64,000 nucleotides of DNA from Pseudomonas vranovensis DSM 16006 (GCF_000425805.1 NZ_KE384457.1:62001-126000); one strand, 5' to 3'; shown: positions 7,815-17,917, counted from the first letter of the stretch. Numbers and translations: made by a program. Notes: a model not told the origin generated them from the letters alone.

Positions 7815-10800
7815 ATGGCGTTTTTCACCGCAGCCAGCAAGGCCGACTTTCAGCATCAACTGCAAGCGGCGCTGGCGCAGCACATCAGCGAACAGGCACT
7901 GCCACAAGTGGCGCTGTTCGCCGAACAGTTCTTCGGCATCATCTCTCTTGACGAACTCACCCAGCGCCGCCTGTCGGACCTGGCCGGTTGCACCCTCTCT
8001 GCCTGGCGCATCATCGAACGTTTCGATCACACCACGCCTGAGGTTCGGGTCTACAACCCCGATTACGAGCGCCATGGCTGGCAGTCGACCCACACGGCGG
8101 TCGAAGTCCTGCACCATGACCTGCCATTTCTGGTCGACTCGGTTCGCACCGAGCTGAACCGCCGCGGCTACAGCATCCATACCCTGCAGACCACTGTGTT
8201 GAGCGTGCGTCGCGGGGCCAAGGGCGAGCTGCTGGAGATTCTCCCCAAGGGCACCCAGGGCGAGGGCGTACTGCAAGAATCGCTGATGTACCTGGAAATC
8301 GACCGCTGCGCCAACAATGCCGAACTCAACGTACTGACCCGCGAGTTGGAGCAGGTACTGGCCGAAGTGCGCGTTGCCGTTGCCGATTTCGAACCGATGA
8401 AGGCCAAGCTGCGTGAAATCGCCGCGCTGGTCGAGCAAACCCCGTATGCCCCGGCCCAGGGCGAAAAGGCCGAAGCCAGCGCCTTCCTCGAATGGCTGCT
8501 GGGCAATCATTTCACCTTCCTCGGTTATGAGGAGTTCGTTGTCCATGGCGATGCCCAGGGCGGCCAGCTGGTGTATGACGAAAACTCCTTCCTCGGCCTG
8601 ACCCGCCTGCTGCGTGCCGGCTTGACCGCCGAAGACCTGCGCATCGAAGACTATGCGGTCAACTACCTCAACGAGCCGCTGCTGCTGTCGTTCGCCAAGG
8701 CCGCTTACCCGAGCCGTGTACACCGCCCGGCTTACCCCGACTATGTCTCTATCCGCCAGCTGGATGCCGACGGCAAGGTCATCAAGGAATGCCGTTTCAT
8801 GGGACTGTACACCTCGTCGGTGTACGGCGAGAGCGTCCGCAACATCCCCTATATCCGTGGCAAGGTGGCCGAAGTCGAGCGTCGCTCGCATTTCGACCCC
8901 AAGGCCCACCTGGGCAAGGAACTGGCGCAGGTACTGGAAGTGCTGCCGCGCGACGACTTGTTCCAGACCCCGATCGACGAGCTGTTCACCACCGTGATGT
9001 CGATCGTGCAGATCCAGGAGCGCAACAAGATCCGCGTGTTCCTGCGCAAGGACCCCTACGGCCGCTTCTGCTACTGCCTGGCCTATGTGCCGCGTGACAT
9101 CTACTCCACCGAAGTGCGCCAGAAGATCCAGCAGGTGCTGATGGAGCGCCTCAAGGCCAGCGACTGCGAGTTCTGGACGTTCTTCTCCGAGTCGGTGCTG
9201 GCCCGCGTGCAGCTGATTCTGCGTGTCGATCCGAAGAACCGTATCGACATCGACCCGCAACAACTGGAAAACGAAGTCATCCAGGCCTGCCGTTCATGGC
9301 AGGACGACTATGCCAGCCTGACCGTCGAAAGCTTCGGCGAAGCCCAGGGCACCAATGTCCTGGCCGACTTCCCGAAAGGCTTCCCGGCCGGCTACCGTGA
9401 GCGCTTCGCCGCCCACTCGGCAGTGGTCGACATGCAGCACCTGCTGACCCTGTCCGAGCGCAAGCCGCTGGTGATGAGCTTCTACCAGCCGCTGACCCAG
9501 GCTGGTAAACAGCAACTGCACTGCAAGCTGTACCACGCCGATACCCCGCTGGCGCTCTCGGACGTGCTGCCGATCCTGGAAAACCTGGGCCTGCGTGTGC
9601 TGGGCGAGTTCCCGTACCGCCTGCGCCATGCCAGCGGCCGCGAATTCTGGATTCATGATTTTGCCTTCACCTACAGCGAAGGCCTGAACCTGGATATCCA
9701 GCAGCTCAACGACACCCTGCAGGATGCGTTTGTCCACATCGTCAATGGCGATGCGGAAAACGACGCCTTCAACCGCCTGGTACTGACCGCCGGCCTGCCG
9801 TGGCGCGATGTGGCGCTGCTGCGTGCCTATGCCCGCTACCTCAAGCAGATCCGCCTGGGCTTCGATCTTGGCTACATCGCCAGCACCCTTAACAACCACA
9901 CCGACATCGCCCGCGAATTGACCCGGTTGTTCAAGACCCGCTTCTACCTGGCGCGCAAGCTCACCGGCGAAGACCTGGACGACAAGCAGCAGCGCCTGGA
10001 ACAGGCGATCCTCACCGCGCTGGACGATGTCCAGGTGCTCAACGAAGACCGCATCCTGCGTCGCTACCTGGACCTGATCAAGGCTACCCTGCGCACCAAC
10101 TTCTACCAGACCGACGCCCAGGGCCAGGCCAAGTCGTACTTCAGCTTCAAGTTCAACCCCAAGCTGATTCCCGAACTGCCCAAGCCGGTGCCCAAGTTCG
10201 AGATTTTCGTCTACTCCCCGCGTGTCGAGGGTGTGCACCTGCGCTTTGGCAACGTGGCCCGCGGTGGCCTGCGCTGGTCGGACCGCGAGGAAGACTTCCG
10301 TACCGAAGTGCTGGGCCTGGTAAAAGCCCAGCAGGTGAAGAACTCGGTCATCGTCCCGGTCGGCGCCAAGGGCGGCTTCCTGCCGCGTCGCCTGCCCCTG
10401 GGCGGTAGCCGCGACGAGATCCAGGCCGAAGGCATCGCCTGCTACCGGATCTTCATTTCCGGCCTGCTGGATATCACCGACAACCTCAAGGACGGCGTCC
10501 TGGTGCCGCCAGCCAACGTCGTGCGTCATGACGATGACGACCCGTACCTGGTCGTGGCGGCCGACAAAGGCACCGCGACCTTCTCCGATATCGCCAACGG
10601 CATCGCCATCGACTACGGCTTCTGGCTGGGCGATGCATTCGCCTCCGGCGGCTCGGCCGGTTACGACCACAAGAAAATGGGCATCACTGCTCGTGGTGCC
10701 TGGGTCGGTGTGCAGCGTCACTTCCGGGAGCGCGGCATCAACGTCCAGGAAGACCCGATCACCGTGGTGGGCGTGGGTGATATGGCCGGCGACGTGTTCG

Positions 10801-12680
10801 GCAACGGCTTGCTGATGTCCGACAAGCTGCAACTGGTGGCCGCGTTCAACCACCTGCACATCTTCATCGACCCGAACCCGGAGCCGGCCAGCAGCTTTGC
10901 CGAGCGCAAGCGCCTGTTCGACCTGCCGCGGTCGGCCTGGAGCGACTACGACACCAGCATCATGTCCGAGGGCGGCGGGATCTTCCCGCGCAGCGCAAAA
11001 AGCATCGCGATCACCCCGCAGATGAAAGAGCGCTTTGCCATCGAGGCCGACAAGCTGACCCCGACCGAGCTGCTCAATGCACTGCTCAAGGCACCGGTGG
11101 ACCTGCTCTGGAACGGTGGTATCGGCACGTACGTCAAGTCCAGTGAAGAAAGCCATGCAGATGTCGGCGACAAGGCCAACGACGCCCTGCGCGTTGACGG
11201 CAATGAGTTGCGCTGCAAGGTGGTGGGCGAGGGCGGCAACCTCGGCATGACCCAGTTGGGCCGGGTCGAGTTCGGTCTCAACGGCGGCGCCACCAACACC
11301 GATTTCATCGACAACGCCGGTGGTGTGGACTGCTCCGACCACGAGGTCAATATCAAGATCCTGCTCAATGAAGTGGTGCAGGCCGGCGACATGACCGAGA
11401 AGCAACGTAACCAGCTGCTGGGCAGCATGACCGACGAAGTGTCGGGCCTGGTGCTGGGCAACAACTACAAGCAGACCCAGGCGTTGTCGCTGGCTGCCCG
11501 TCGTGCCCGGGAGCGCATTGCCGAGTACAAGCGGCTGATGGCAGACCTGGAAAGCCGTGGCAAGCTGGACCGTGCCATCGAGTTCCTGCCGACCGAGGAG
11601 CAACTGGCCGAGCGTATTGCCGCCAACCAGGGCCTGACCCGTGCCGAATTGTCGGTGTTGATCTCCTACAGCAAGATTGACCTCAAGGAAGCGCTGCTCA
11701 AGTCGTTGGTACCCGATGACGACTACCTGACCCGCGACATGGAAACCGCGTTCCCGCCGTCACTGGTCAACAAGTTCGCCGAGGCCATGCGCCGCCACCG
11801 CCTCAAGCGCGAGATCGTCAGCACCCAGATTGCCAACGATCTGGTCAACAACATGGGTATCACCTTCGTCCAGCGCCTGAAGGAGTCCACCGGCATGAGC
11901 CCGGCGAACGTTGCCGGCGCCTATGTCATCGTGCGGGACATCTTCCACCTGCCGCACTGGTTCCGCCAGATCGAGGCACTGGACTACCAGGTGCCGGCTG
12001 AAATCCAGCTGACCCTGATGGACGAGTTGATGCGCCTGGGGCGCCGGGCCACCCGCTGGTTCCTGCGCAGCCGTCGCAACGAGCAGGATGCGGGTCGCGA
12101 TGTCGCCCACTTCGGGCCGAAGATCGCGCAGTTGGGGCTGAAGCTCGACGAACTGCTGGAGGGGCCGACCCGTCAGCGCTGGATGACCCGCTACCAGGGC
12201 TTCGTCGAGGCCGGTGTGCCGGAATTGCTGGCACGCATGGTTGCCGGGACCACTCACCTGTACACCTTGCTGCCAATCATCGAGGCATCCGACGTCACGG
12301 GTCAGGATCCGGCCGAAGTGGCCAAGGCCTTCTTCGCCGTCGGCAGTGCCCTGGACCTGACCTGGTACCTGCAGGAAATCAGCAACCTGTCGGTTGAAAA
12401 CAACTGGCAGGCCCTGGCCCGCGAGGCATTCCGCGATGACATCGACCTGCAGCAGCGGGCGATCACCATCTCGGTCCTGCAGATGGTCGATGCACCTGAA
12501 GACATGGACGCACGGGTAGCCCTGTGGCTGGAGCAGCACCGGGTGATGGTCGAGCGCTGGCGTGCCATGCTTGACGACCTGCGGGCCGCGACCGGTACCG
12601 ATTACGCCATGTATGCGGTCGCCAACCGCGAACTGGTGGATCTGGCCATGAGCGGGCAGGCGGCCGTGGTACCGTCCTGA
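7815..12680 (+). CDS. gdhB: NAD-specific glutamate dehydrogenase, large 180-kDa type
   Basis: A 1621-residue protein, the normal size of the L_180 class. It catalyses oxidative deamination of glutamate to 2-oxoglutarate and ammonia with NAD+, and lets the cell grow on glutamate, arginine or histidine. A long N-terminal regulatory part (ACT-like segments, about residues 1-700) precedes the catalytic core. The substrate block VARGGLRWSDREEDFRTEVL starts near residue 813, the VPVGAKGGF lysine segment follows, and the NAD-binding glycine-rich GVGDMAGDVFGNG is near 985. A C-terminal helical domain ends the protein. The frame is intact throughout. It stands alone with its own terminator. The family is allosterically controlled by arginine in pseudomonads. 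Confidence 0.97.
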   Translation: MAFFTAASKADFQHQLQAALAQHISEQALPQVALFAEQFFGIISLDELTQRRLSDLAGCTLSAWRIIERFDHTTPEVRVYNPDYERHGWQSTHTAVEVLHHDLPFLVDSVRTELNRRGYSIHTLQTTVLSVRRGAKGELLEILPKGTQGEGVLQESLMYLEIDRCANNAELNVLTRELEQVLAEVRVAVADFEPMKAKLREIAALVEQTPYAPAQGEKAEASAFLEWLLGNHFTFLGYEEFVVHGDAQGGQLVYDENSFLGLTRLLRAGLTAEDLRIEDYAVNYLNEPLLLSFAKAAYPSRVHRPAYPDYVSIRQLDADGKVIKECRFMGLYTSSVYGESVRNIPYIRGKVAEVERRSHFDPKAHLGKELAQVLEVLPRDDLFQTPIDELFTTVMSIVQIQERNKIRVFLRKDPYGRFCYCLAYVPRDIYSTEVRQKIQQVLMERLKASDCEFWTFFSESVLARVQLILRVDPKNRIDIDPQQLENEVIQACRSWQDDYASLTVESFGEAQGTNVLADFPKGFPAGYRERFAAHSAVVDMQHLLTLSERKPLVMSFYQPLTQAGKQQLHCKLYHADTPLALSDVLPILENLGLRVLGEFPYRLRHASGREFWIHDFAFTYSEGLNLDIQQLNDTLQDAFVHIVNGDAENDAFNRLVLTAGLPWRDVALLRAYARYLKQIRLGFDLGYIASTLNNHTDIARELTRLFKTRFYLARKLTGEDLDDKQQRLEQAILTALDDVQVLNEDRILRRYLDLIKATLRTNFYQTDAQGQAKSYFSFKFNPKLIPELPKPVPKFEIFVYSPRVEGVHLRFGNVARGGLRWSDREEDFRTEVLGLVKAQQVKNSVIVPVGAKGGFLPRRLPLGGSRDEIQAEGIACYRIFISGLLDITDNLKDGVLVPPANVVRHDDDDPYLVVAADKGTATFSDIANGIAIDYGFWLGDAFASGGSAGYDHKKMGITARGAWVGVQRHFRERGINVQEDPITVVGVGDMAGDVFGNGLLMSDKLQLVAAFNHLHIFIDPNPEPASSFAERKRLFDLPRSAWSDYDTSIMSEGGGIFPRSAKSIAITPQMKERFAIEADKLTPTELLNALLKAPVDLLWNGGIGTYVKSSEESHADVGDKANDALRVDGNELRCKVVGEGGNLGMTQLGRVEFGLNGGATNTDFIDNAGGVDCSDHEVNIKILLNEVVQAGDMTEKQRNQLLGSMTDEVSGLVLGNNYKQTQALSLAARRARERIAEYKRLMADLESRGKLDRAIEFLPTEEQLAERIAANQGLTRAELSVLISYSKIDLKEALLKSLVPDDDYLTRDMETAFPPSLVNKFAEAMRRHRLKREIVSTQIANDLVNNMGITFVQRLKESTGMSPANVAGAYVIVRDIFHLPHWFRQIEALDYQVPAEIQLTLMDELMRLGRRATRWFLRSRRNEQDAGRDVAHFGPKIAQLGLKLDELLEGPTRQRWMTRYQGFVEAGVPELLARMVAGTTHLYTLLPIIEASDVTGQDPAEVAKAFFAVGSALDLTWYLQEISNLSVENNWQALAREAFRDDIDLQQRAITISVLQMVDAPEDMDARVALWLEQHRVMVERWRAMLDDLRAATGTDYAMYAVANRELVDLAMSGQAAVVPS

Positions 12681-12700
12681 GTCTGAGCTGAAATAAAAGA

Positions 12701-12726
12701 GCCCCGGCAATTGCCGGGGCTTTTTT
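12701..12726. terminator. bidirectional intrinsic terminator, gdhB / ppsR
   Basis: Perfect 20-base palindrome GCCCCGGCAATTGCCGGGGC (12701-12720) followed by six T and preceded by an A-rich tract, so it can end gdhB from the left and ppsR from the right. Confidence 0.9.
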
Positions 12727-12752
12727 GTGTAGCTGCAGCCTTGCGGCAGCGG

Positions 12753-13571
12753 CTATTTGAAGCGGCGCTCTACACCTTTTTCTACCAGGATCTTTGCCGC
12801 GATCTCTTCTACCGAGAAATGGGTGGAGTTGATGTTGGGGATGTTTTCGCGACGGAACAGGTTCTCTACCTCGCGCACTTCAAACTCGCACTGGGCAAAG
12901 CTTGAGTAGCGGCTGTTGGGCTTGCGCTCATGACGAATGGCGGTCAGGCGATCCGGGTCGATGGTCAGGCCAAACAACTTGTTCTGGTGGTTTTTCAGTG
13001 CCTGGGGCAGTTGCAGGCGCTCCATGTCGTCTTCGGTCAGCGGGTAGTTGGCCGCACGGATACCGAATTGCATGGCCATGTACAGACAGGTCGGGGTCTT
13101 GCCGCAACGCGATACGCCCACCAGGATCAGGTCGGCCTTGTCGTAGTAGTGGGTGCGGGCGCCGTCGTCATTGTCGAGGGCGAAGTTGACTGCCTCGATA
13201 CGCTCCATGTAGTTGGAGTTGCCGCCAATGGAATGGGATTTGCCCACCGAATACGACGAGTGCGCGGTCAGCTCCTGCTCCAGCGGGGCCAGGAAGGTCG
13301 AGAAGATATCGATCATGAAACCGTTGGAAGTGGCCAGCACCTCACGGATATCCTGGTTGACGATGGTGTCGAAGATGATCGGGCGCATGCCGTCCCTTTC
13401 GGCGGCCATATTGATTTGTTGTACCATGGCCCGCGCTTTTTCCACGCTGTCGATGTACGGGCGTGTGAATTTATTGAACGGAATGCTATCGAATTGGGCA
13501 AGCAGGCTTTGCCCCAGGGTCTCGGCCGTGATGCCGGTGCCGTCTGAAATAAAGAAAGCAGTTCGTTTCAT
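12753..13571 (-). CDS. ppsR: phosphoenolpyruvate synthase regulatory protein (kinase/pyrophosphorylase)
   Basis: A 272-residue DUF299 protein. It shows the N-terminal FFISDGTGITAETLG block and a P-loop-like GVSRCGKT at residues 152-159. These bifunctional enzymes switch PEP synthase off by ADP-dependent phosphorylation of a threonine and back on by Pi-dependent removal. Divergently transcribed from ppsA, its target, with 176 bases between the start codons. This arrangement is the standard one in Pseudomonas and makes the assignment safe. It shares the terminator at 12701 with gdhB. Confidence 0.96.
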   Translation of the reverse strand: MKRTAFFISDGTGITAETLGQSLLAQFDSIPFNKFTRPYIDSVEKARAMVQQINMAAERDGMRPIIFDTIVNQDIREVLATSNGFMIDIFSTFLAPLEQELTAHSSYSVGKSHSIGGNSNYMERIEAVNFALDNDDGARTHYYDKADLILVGVSRCGKTPTCLYMAMQFGIRAANYPLTEDDMERLQLPQALKNHQNKLFGLTIDPDRLTAIRHERKPNSRYSSFAQCEFEVREVENLFRRENIPNINSTHFSVEEIAAKILVEKGVERRFK

Positions 13572-13624
13572 TTGCGCCTTGGGCCTTAAGCTGATGACGA
13601 ATCTTGTTTATGATAGGTTCGGTT

Positions 13625-13645
13625 TGCCGAACGACGTGTTCGGCA
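13625..13645. promoter_or_regulatory. inverted repeat in the ppsR-ppsA divergent promoter region
   Basis: TGCCGAAC-GACGT-GTTCGGCA: perfect 8-base arms with a 5-base spacer, centred in the gap between the divergent ppsR and ppsA starts. The symmetry fits a dimeric repressor site or a hairpin in the ppsA leader. No known consensus was matched with certainty. Confidence 0.5.
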
Positions 13646-13747
13646 TTCTCACTTATTTTCCAGGTCCAGGCCACAAGCGCCCGGCCAAGTCAGAGCTGGC
13701 AGGCGGGCGACCTGAGCTTTTCCAACACAGTTAGTGGAGAGATCACC

Positions 13748-16123
13748 TTGGTAGAGTACGTAGTTTCCCTCGATAAGCTCGGCGTCCATGATGTGGAGCA
13801 TGTGGGGGGCAAGAACGCATCCCTCGGCGAGATGATCAGTAACCTCGCGGGCGCCGGTGTATCGGTTCCCGGCGGCTTTGCCACTACGGCTCAGGCGTAC
13901 CGTGACTTTCTCGAGCAGAGTGGCCTGAACGCCCAGATCCATGAAGCGCTGGATGCGCTGGATGTGGACGACGTCAACGCGCTCGCCAAGACCGGTGCCC
14001 AGATCCGCCAGTGGATCATGGAAGCCGAGTTTCCTGAGCGCCTGAACAGCGAAATCCGCACGGCATTCGAGCAGATGTCCCAGGGCAACCCGAACATGGC
14101 CGTTGCCGTACGTTCCTCGGCCACCGCCGAAGACCTGCCAGACGCCTCGTTTGCCGGCCAGCAGGAAACTTTCCTGAACATCCGTGGCGTGGATAACGTC
14201 ATTCGCGCCGCCAAGGAAGTGTTCGCTTCCCTGTTCAACGACCGCGCCATTTCCTACCGTGTCCACCAGGGCTTCGACCACAAGCTGGTCGCCCTGTCGG
14301 CCGGTGTACAGCGCATGGTGCGTTCGGAAACCGGTACTGCCGGTGTGATGTTCACCCTGGACACCGAGTCGGGTTTCCGTGACGTGGTCTTCATCACCGG
14401 CGCCTACGGCCTGGGTGAAACCGTCGTTCAAGGCGCGGTCAACCCGGACGAGTTCTACGTCCACAAGGGCACCCTGCAAGCCGGTCGTCCGGCCATCCTG
14501 CGCCGCAACCTGGGCAGCAAGGCCATCAAGATGGTCTATGGCGAAGAAGCCAAGGCCGGTCGTTCGGTCAAGACTGTCGATGTCGACAAGGCTGACCGCA
14601 CCCGTTTCTGCCTGAGCGACGCCGAAGTCAGCGAGCTGGCCAAGCAGGCGATGATCATCGAGCAGCACTACAAGTGCCCGATGGACATCGAGTGGGCCAA
14701 AGACGGCGACGACGGCAAGCTGTACATCGTTCAGGCCCGTCCTGAAACCGTGAAGAGCCGCGCCCAGGCCAATGTCATGGAGCGTTACCTGCTCAAGGAA
14801 ACCGGTACCGTGCTGGCCGAAGGCCGTGCCATCGGCCAGCGCATCGGCGCGGGCAAGGTACGGATCATCAAGGACGTGTCTGAAATGGACAAGGTCCAGC
14901 CAGGCGACGTGCTGGTCTCCGACATGACCGACCCGGATTGGGAACCGGTGATGAAGCGCGCCAGCGCCATCGTGACCAACCGTGGCGGCCGTACCTGCCA
15001 TGCCGCGATCATTGCCCGTGAACTGGGTATACCGGCAGTGGTCGGTTGTGGCAACGCCACTCAGCTGCTCAAGGATGGCCAGGGCGTGACCGTTTCCTGC
15101 GCCGAAGGCGATACCGGTTTCATTTTCGAAGGCGAGCTGGGCTTTGACATCCGCCAGAACTCGGTCGATGCCATGCCTGATCTACCGTTCAAGATCATGA
15201 TGAACGTCGGCAACCCGGACCGCGCGTTCGACTTCGCCCAGTTGCCCAACGCCGGTGTCGGCCTGGCGCGCCTGGAGTTCATCATCAACCGCATGATCGG
15301 CGTGCACCCCAAGGCGCTGCTGAACTACGCCGGCTTGCCGCCAGAGCTCAAGGAGAGCGTCGACAAGCGCATCGCCGGCTACAACGACCCGGTCGGATTC
15401 TACGTCGAGAAACTGGTTGAAGGCATCAGCACCCTGGCGGCGGCGTTCTGGCCGAAGAAGGTCATCGTGCGTCTGTCGGACTTCAAGTCCAATGAATACG
15501 CCAACCTGATCGGCGGCAAGCTCTACGAGCCGGAAGAAGAAAACCCGATGCTGGGCTTCCGCGGCGCTTCGCGCTACATCAGCGAGTCGTTCCGCGATTG
15601 CTTCGAGCTCGAGTGCCGCGCACTCAAGCGCGTCCGCAACGAGATGGGCCTGACCAACGTCGAGATCATGGTGCCGTTCGTGCGCACCCTGGGCGAAGCC
15701 AGCCAGGTTGTCGACCTGCTCGCCGAAAACGGCCTGGCCCGTGGCGAGAACGGCCTGCGCGTCATCATGATGTGCGAGCTGCCGTCCAACGCGATCCTCG
15801 CCGAAGAGTTCCTGGAATACTTCGACGGTTTCTCCATCGGTTCCAACGACCTTACCCAGCTGACCCTGGGCCTGGACCGTGACTCGGGAATCATCGCTCA
15901 CTTGTTCGACGAGCGTAACCCTGCGGTCAAGAAGCTGCTGGCCAATGCCATCCAGGCCTGCAACAAGGCCGGCAAGTACATCGGCATCTGCGGCCAGGGC
16001 CCATCGGACCACCCCGACCTGGCCAAATGGCTGATGGAACAGGGCATCGAGAGCGTTTCGTTGAACCCGGACTCGGTGCTCGAGACCTGGTTCTTCCTCG
16101 CCGAAGGCCAGGATGCAATCTGA
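13748..16123 (+). CDS. ppsA: phosphoenolpyruvate synthase
   Basis: 791 residues when started at TTG 13748, the length of other Pseudomonas PEP synthases, with a GTGGAGAG ribosome-binding site just upstream. The frame runs further upstream (to 13604) but that extension is not family-like. Converts pyruvate + ATP + water to PEP + AMP + Pi, the entry to gluconeogenesis. Domains: N-terminal ATP-grasp (about 1-340, with RSSATAEDLPDASFAGQQET), the swivelling phosphohistidine domain with GGRTCHAAIIARELGIPAV (His near 418), and a C-terminal PEP/pyruvate barrel (about 480-790) ending with the GICGQGPSDHPDLA block. Its regulator ppsR is divergent. Confidence 0.97.
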   Translation: MVEYVVSLDKLGVHDVEHVGGKNASLGEMISNLAGAGVSVPGGFATTAQAYRDFLEQSGLNAQIHEALDALDVDDVNALAKTGAQIRQWIMEAEFPERLNSEIRTAFEQMSQGNPNMAVAVRSSATAEDLPDASFAGQQETFLNIRGVDNVIRAAKEVFASLFNDRAISYRVHQGFDHKLVALSAGVQRMVRSETGTAGVMFTLDTESGFRDVVFITGAYGLGETVVQGAVNPDEFYVHKGTLQAGRPAILRRNLGSKAIKMVYGEEAKAGRSVKTVDVDKADRTRFCLSDAEVSELAKQAMIIEQHYKCPMDIEWAKDGDDGKLYIVQARPETVKSRAQANVMERYLLKETGTVLAEGRAIGQRIGAGKVRIIKDVSEMDKVQPGDVLVSDMTDPDWEPVMKRASAIVTNRGGRTCHAAIIARELGIPAVVGCGNATQLLKDGQGVTVSCAEGDTGFIFEGELGFDIRQNSVDAMPDLPFKIMMNVGNPDRAFDFAQLPNAGVGLARLEFIINRMIGVHPKALLNYAGLPPELKESVDKRIAGYNDPVGFYVEKLVEGISTLAAAFWPKKVIVRLSDFKSNEYANLIGGKLYEPEEENPMLGFRGASRYISESFRDCFELECRALKRVRNEMGLTNVEIMVPFVRTLGEASQVVDLLAENGLARGENGLRVIMMCELPSNAILAEEFLEYFDGFSIGSNDLTQLTLGLDRDSGIIAHLFDERNPAVKKLLANAIQACNKAGKYIGICGQGPSDHPDLAKWLMEQGIESVSLNPDSVLETWFFLAEGQDAI

Positions 16124-16134
16124 TGTACTGAAGT

Positions 16135-16171
16135 GAAAGGCGCGGTCGCTCCGTGAGTGGCCGCGTCTTTC
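16135..16171 (+). terminator. imperfect hairpin after ppsA
   Basis: Arms GAAAGGCGCGG (16135-16145) and CCGCGTCTTTC (16161-16171) pair with one wobble around a 15-base loop, 12 bases after the ppsA stop. There is no clear T-run, so termination would be weak. Confidence 0.45.
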
Positions 16172-16230
16172 GTTGATCTTCCAGGGCGAGTTCCAGTGAT
16201 GGTTCCCGCCCTTTTTCGTACAAGAACCCT

Positions 16231-17229
16231 ATGCAAAGCAGCAGCACCCTATTTCCCGTGGCCTTGCTCAGTGCCGAGCGCCGGGGTGATCTAAGCGAAG
16301 ATGTCTACCGGATCAAGGCCGGTAACAGCCCGGATCGCACCGTGGAGCTCGCGCTTACCCGCCTGGGCATGGCCGATCAGACCGAGGTGCGTGGCATCCC
16401 GGTCATTTTGCTGCATGGCAGCTTTTCCAACCGGCGTTTCTGGTATTCGCCCCGGGGCATTGGCCTGGGTGCGCAACTGGCGCGTGCCGGTTTTGACGTG
16501 TGGATTGCGGAGATGCGCGGCCACGGGTTATCCCCGCGTAACCGCGACTATCGCAATAACCGAGTTGCCGATTACGCACGCTACGACCTGCCGGTGATTG
16601 GTGCGTTCGTCAGGGAAAAGAGTGGCCGCGCCGCACATTGGGTAGGGCACTCGCTGGGCGGCACCACGTTGGCAGCTGCGCTGGGTGGTCAGTACCTGGA
16701 CGCCGACCTGGTCGCCAGTGCCGCGTTTTTCGGCACTCAGGTCAGTCGTACCTATTGGCCGTTGAAAGTCCCGCCGGTGGAATGGGGCGGCCGTTTGCTG
16801 CTCAAGCGTTTTGTGCAGATCTCGGGTGCCCGGTTCAAGCGTGGCCCGGAAGACGAGCCGATCGGTCTGGCCCTGGAAAGCATGCGCTGGTTTGGTTTGT
16901 TCGGCCGATTCGGCGACAAGGAGCGCGACTGGTGGGCCGGCCTTGCCGACGTGAGTGTGCCGGTGCTGGCCGTGGCAGCGGCTGGCGACCAGCAGGATCC
17001 GGTCTGGGCCTGTCGCAAGCTGTTCGAACAAGTGGGCAGCGAAGCCAAGCAGTTCGTGCGCCTTGGGCGCGAAGAAGGTTTCGACAACTTCGGCCATGTC
17101 GACATGCTGGTCAGCAAGTCGGCGCAAGTACAGGTCTGGCCGCTGGTCGAGCGCTGGCTGCGCAATCCGCTGGAGCCGTTGTTCGAAGGCGTAGCACCGA
17201 GCGTTTCGCCGACGCCTGGTTATCGCTAA
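16231..17229 (+). CDS. alpha/beta hydrolase
   Basis: A 332-residue alpha/beta hydrolase. The oxyanion-hole strand is VILLHGSFSNRRFW, the nucleophile elbow is GHSLGG (Ser near residue 139), and a late FGHVDML supplies the catalytic His; an Asp from the strand before it completes the triad. No signal peptide or membrane helix is clear, so it is probably cytoplasmic. It lies between ppsA and rraA, an order conserved in Pseudomonas, but its substrate is not known. Esterase or lipase-like activity is the most that can be said. Confidence 0.88.
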   Translation: MQSSSTLFPVALLSAERRGDLSEDVYRIKAGNSPDRTVELALTRLGMADQTEVRGIPVILLHGSFSNRRFWYSPRGIGLGAQLARAGFDVWIAEMRGHGLSPRNRDYRNNRVADYARYDLPVIGAFVREKSGRAAHWVGHSLGGTTLAAALGGQYLDADLVASAAFFGTQVSRTYWPLKVPPVEWGGRLLLKRFVQISGARFKRGPEDEPIGLALESMRWFGLFGRFGDKERDWWAGLADVSVPVLAVAAAGDQQDPVWACRKLFEQVGSEAKQFVRLGREEGFDNFGHVDMLVSKSAQVQVWPLVERWLRNPLEPLFEGVAPSVSPTPGYR

Positions 17230-17428
17230 GATGTGACGCGCTTTTTGATTTTGGTCATTTTGGGCTTTGGCGAAGTTGATATGTTCATTTGAGAGGGTGG
17301 CCAAGCGCGACATCGGGTGACCGCAGGTCTCTGGACGGTGTAGCCTTGGGCGGTATCGCCGCACCTCGTCTCTTCAATGACACTGCGACACTTACATCCA
17401 ATGTCTAGGCAATCGACAGGAGTTTCCC

Positions 17429-17917
17429 ATGCATTACCTCACGCCCGACTTGTGCGACACCTACCCGGATCTGGTCCAGGTGCTGGAGCCGATGTTCAGC
17501 AACTTCGGTGGCCGCGATTCCTTTGGTGGGCAAATCGTCACCATCAAGTGCTTCGAGGACAACTCCCTGGTCAAGGAGCAGGTCGACCTGGACGGCAAGG
17601 GCAAAGTGCTGGTGGTCGATGGCGGTGGTTCGCTGCGTCGCGCGCTGTTGGGCGACATGCTCGCCGAAAAAGCCGCCAAGAACGGCTGGGAAGGCCTGGT
17701 GATCTACGGTTGCATTCGCGACGTCGACGTCATCGCCCAGACTGACGTCGGTGTGCAGGCTTTGGCCAGCCACCCGATGAAAACCGACAAGCGCGGCATC
17801 GGTGACCTCAACGTGGTGGTGAACTTTGCTGGGGTGACCTTCCGTCCAGGTGAGTACATCTATGCCGACAACAACGGCGTGATTGTCTCGCCAAGCCCGC
17901 TTAAGATGCCTGAATAA
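17429..17917 (+). CDS. rraA: ribonuclease E activity regulator RraA family
   Basis: A 162-residue RraA-type protein with the diagnostic DGGGSLRRALLGDMLAEKA and GLVIYGCIRDVD segments. In E. coli RraA binds RNase E and restrains mRNA decay; some close relatives are 4-hydroxy-4-methyl-2-oxoglutarate aldolases, and the fold alone does not separate the two. The GDMLAEKAAKNGW and late Arg-Asp (CIRD) that the aldolases use are also present, so residual aldolase activity is possible. An ACAGGAG ribosome-binding site precedes the ATG by 7 bases. Confidence 0.92.
   Translation: MHYLTPDLCDTYPDLVQVLEPMFSNFGGRDSFGGQIVTIKCFEDNSLVKEQVDLDGKGKVLVVDGGGSLRRALLGDMLAEKAAKNGWEGLVIYGCIRDVDVIAQTDVGVQALASHPMKTDKRGIGDLNVVVNFAGVTFRPGEYIYADNNGVIVSPSPLKMPE

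Noticed and set aside
9294..11603. A 769-codon open frame antisense to the glutamate dehydrogenase gene, with others at 7731-9263 and 11760-12710
   Set aside because: Caused by high GC at third codon positions; the sense frame is a full-length conserved enzyme and the antisense products resemble nothing.
13604..13747. Upstream extension of ppsA to 13604
   Set aside because: The added 48 residues do not fit PEP synthase, and a good ribosome-binding site precedes TTG 13748.
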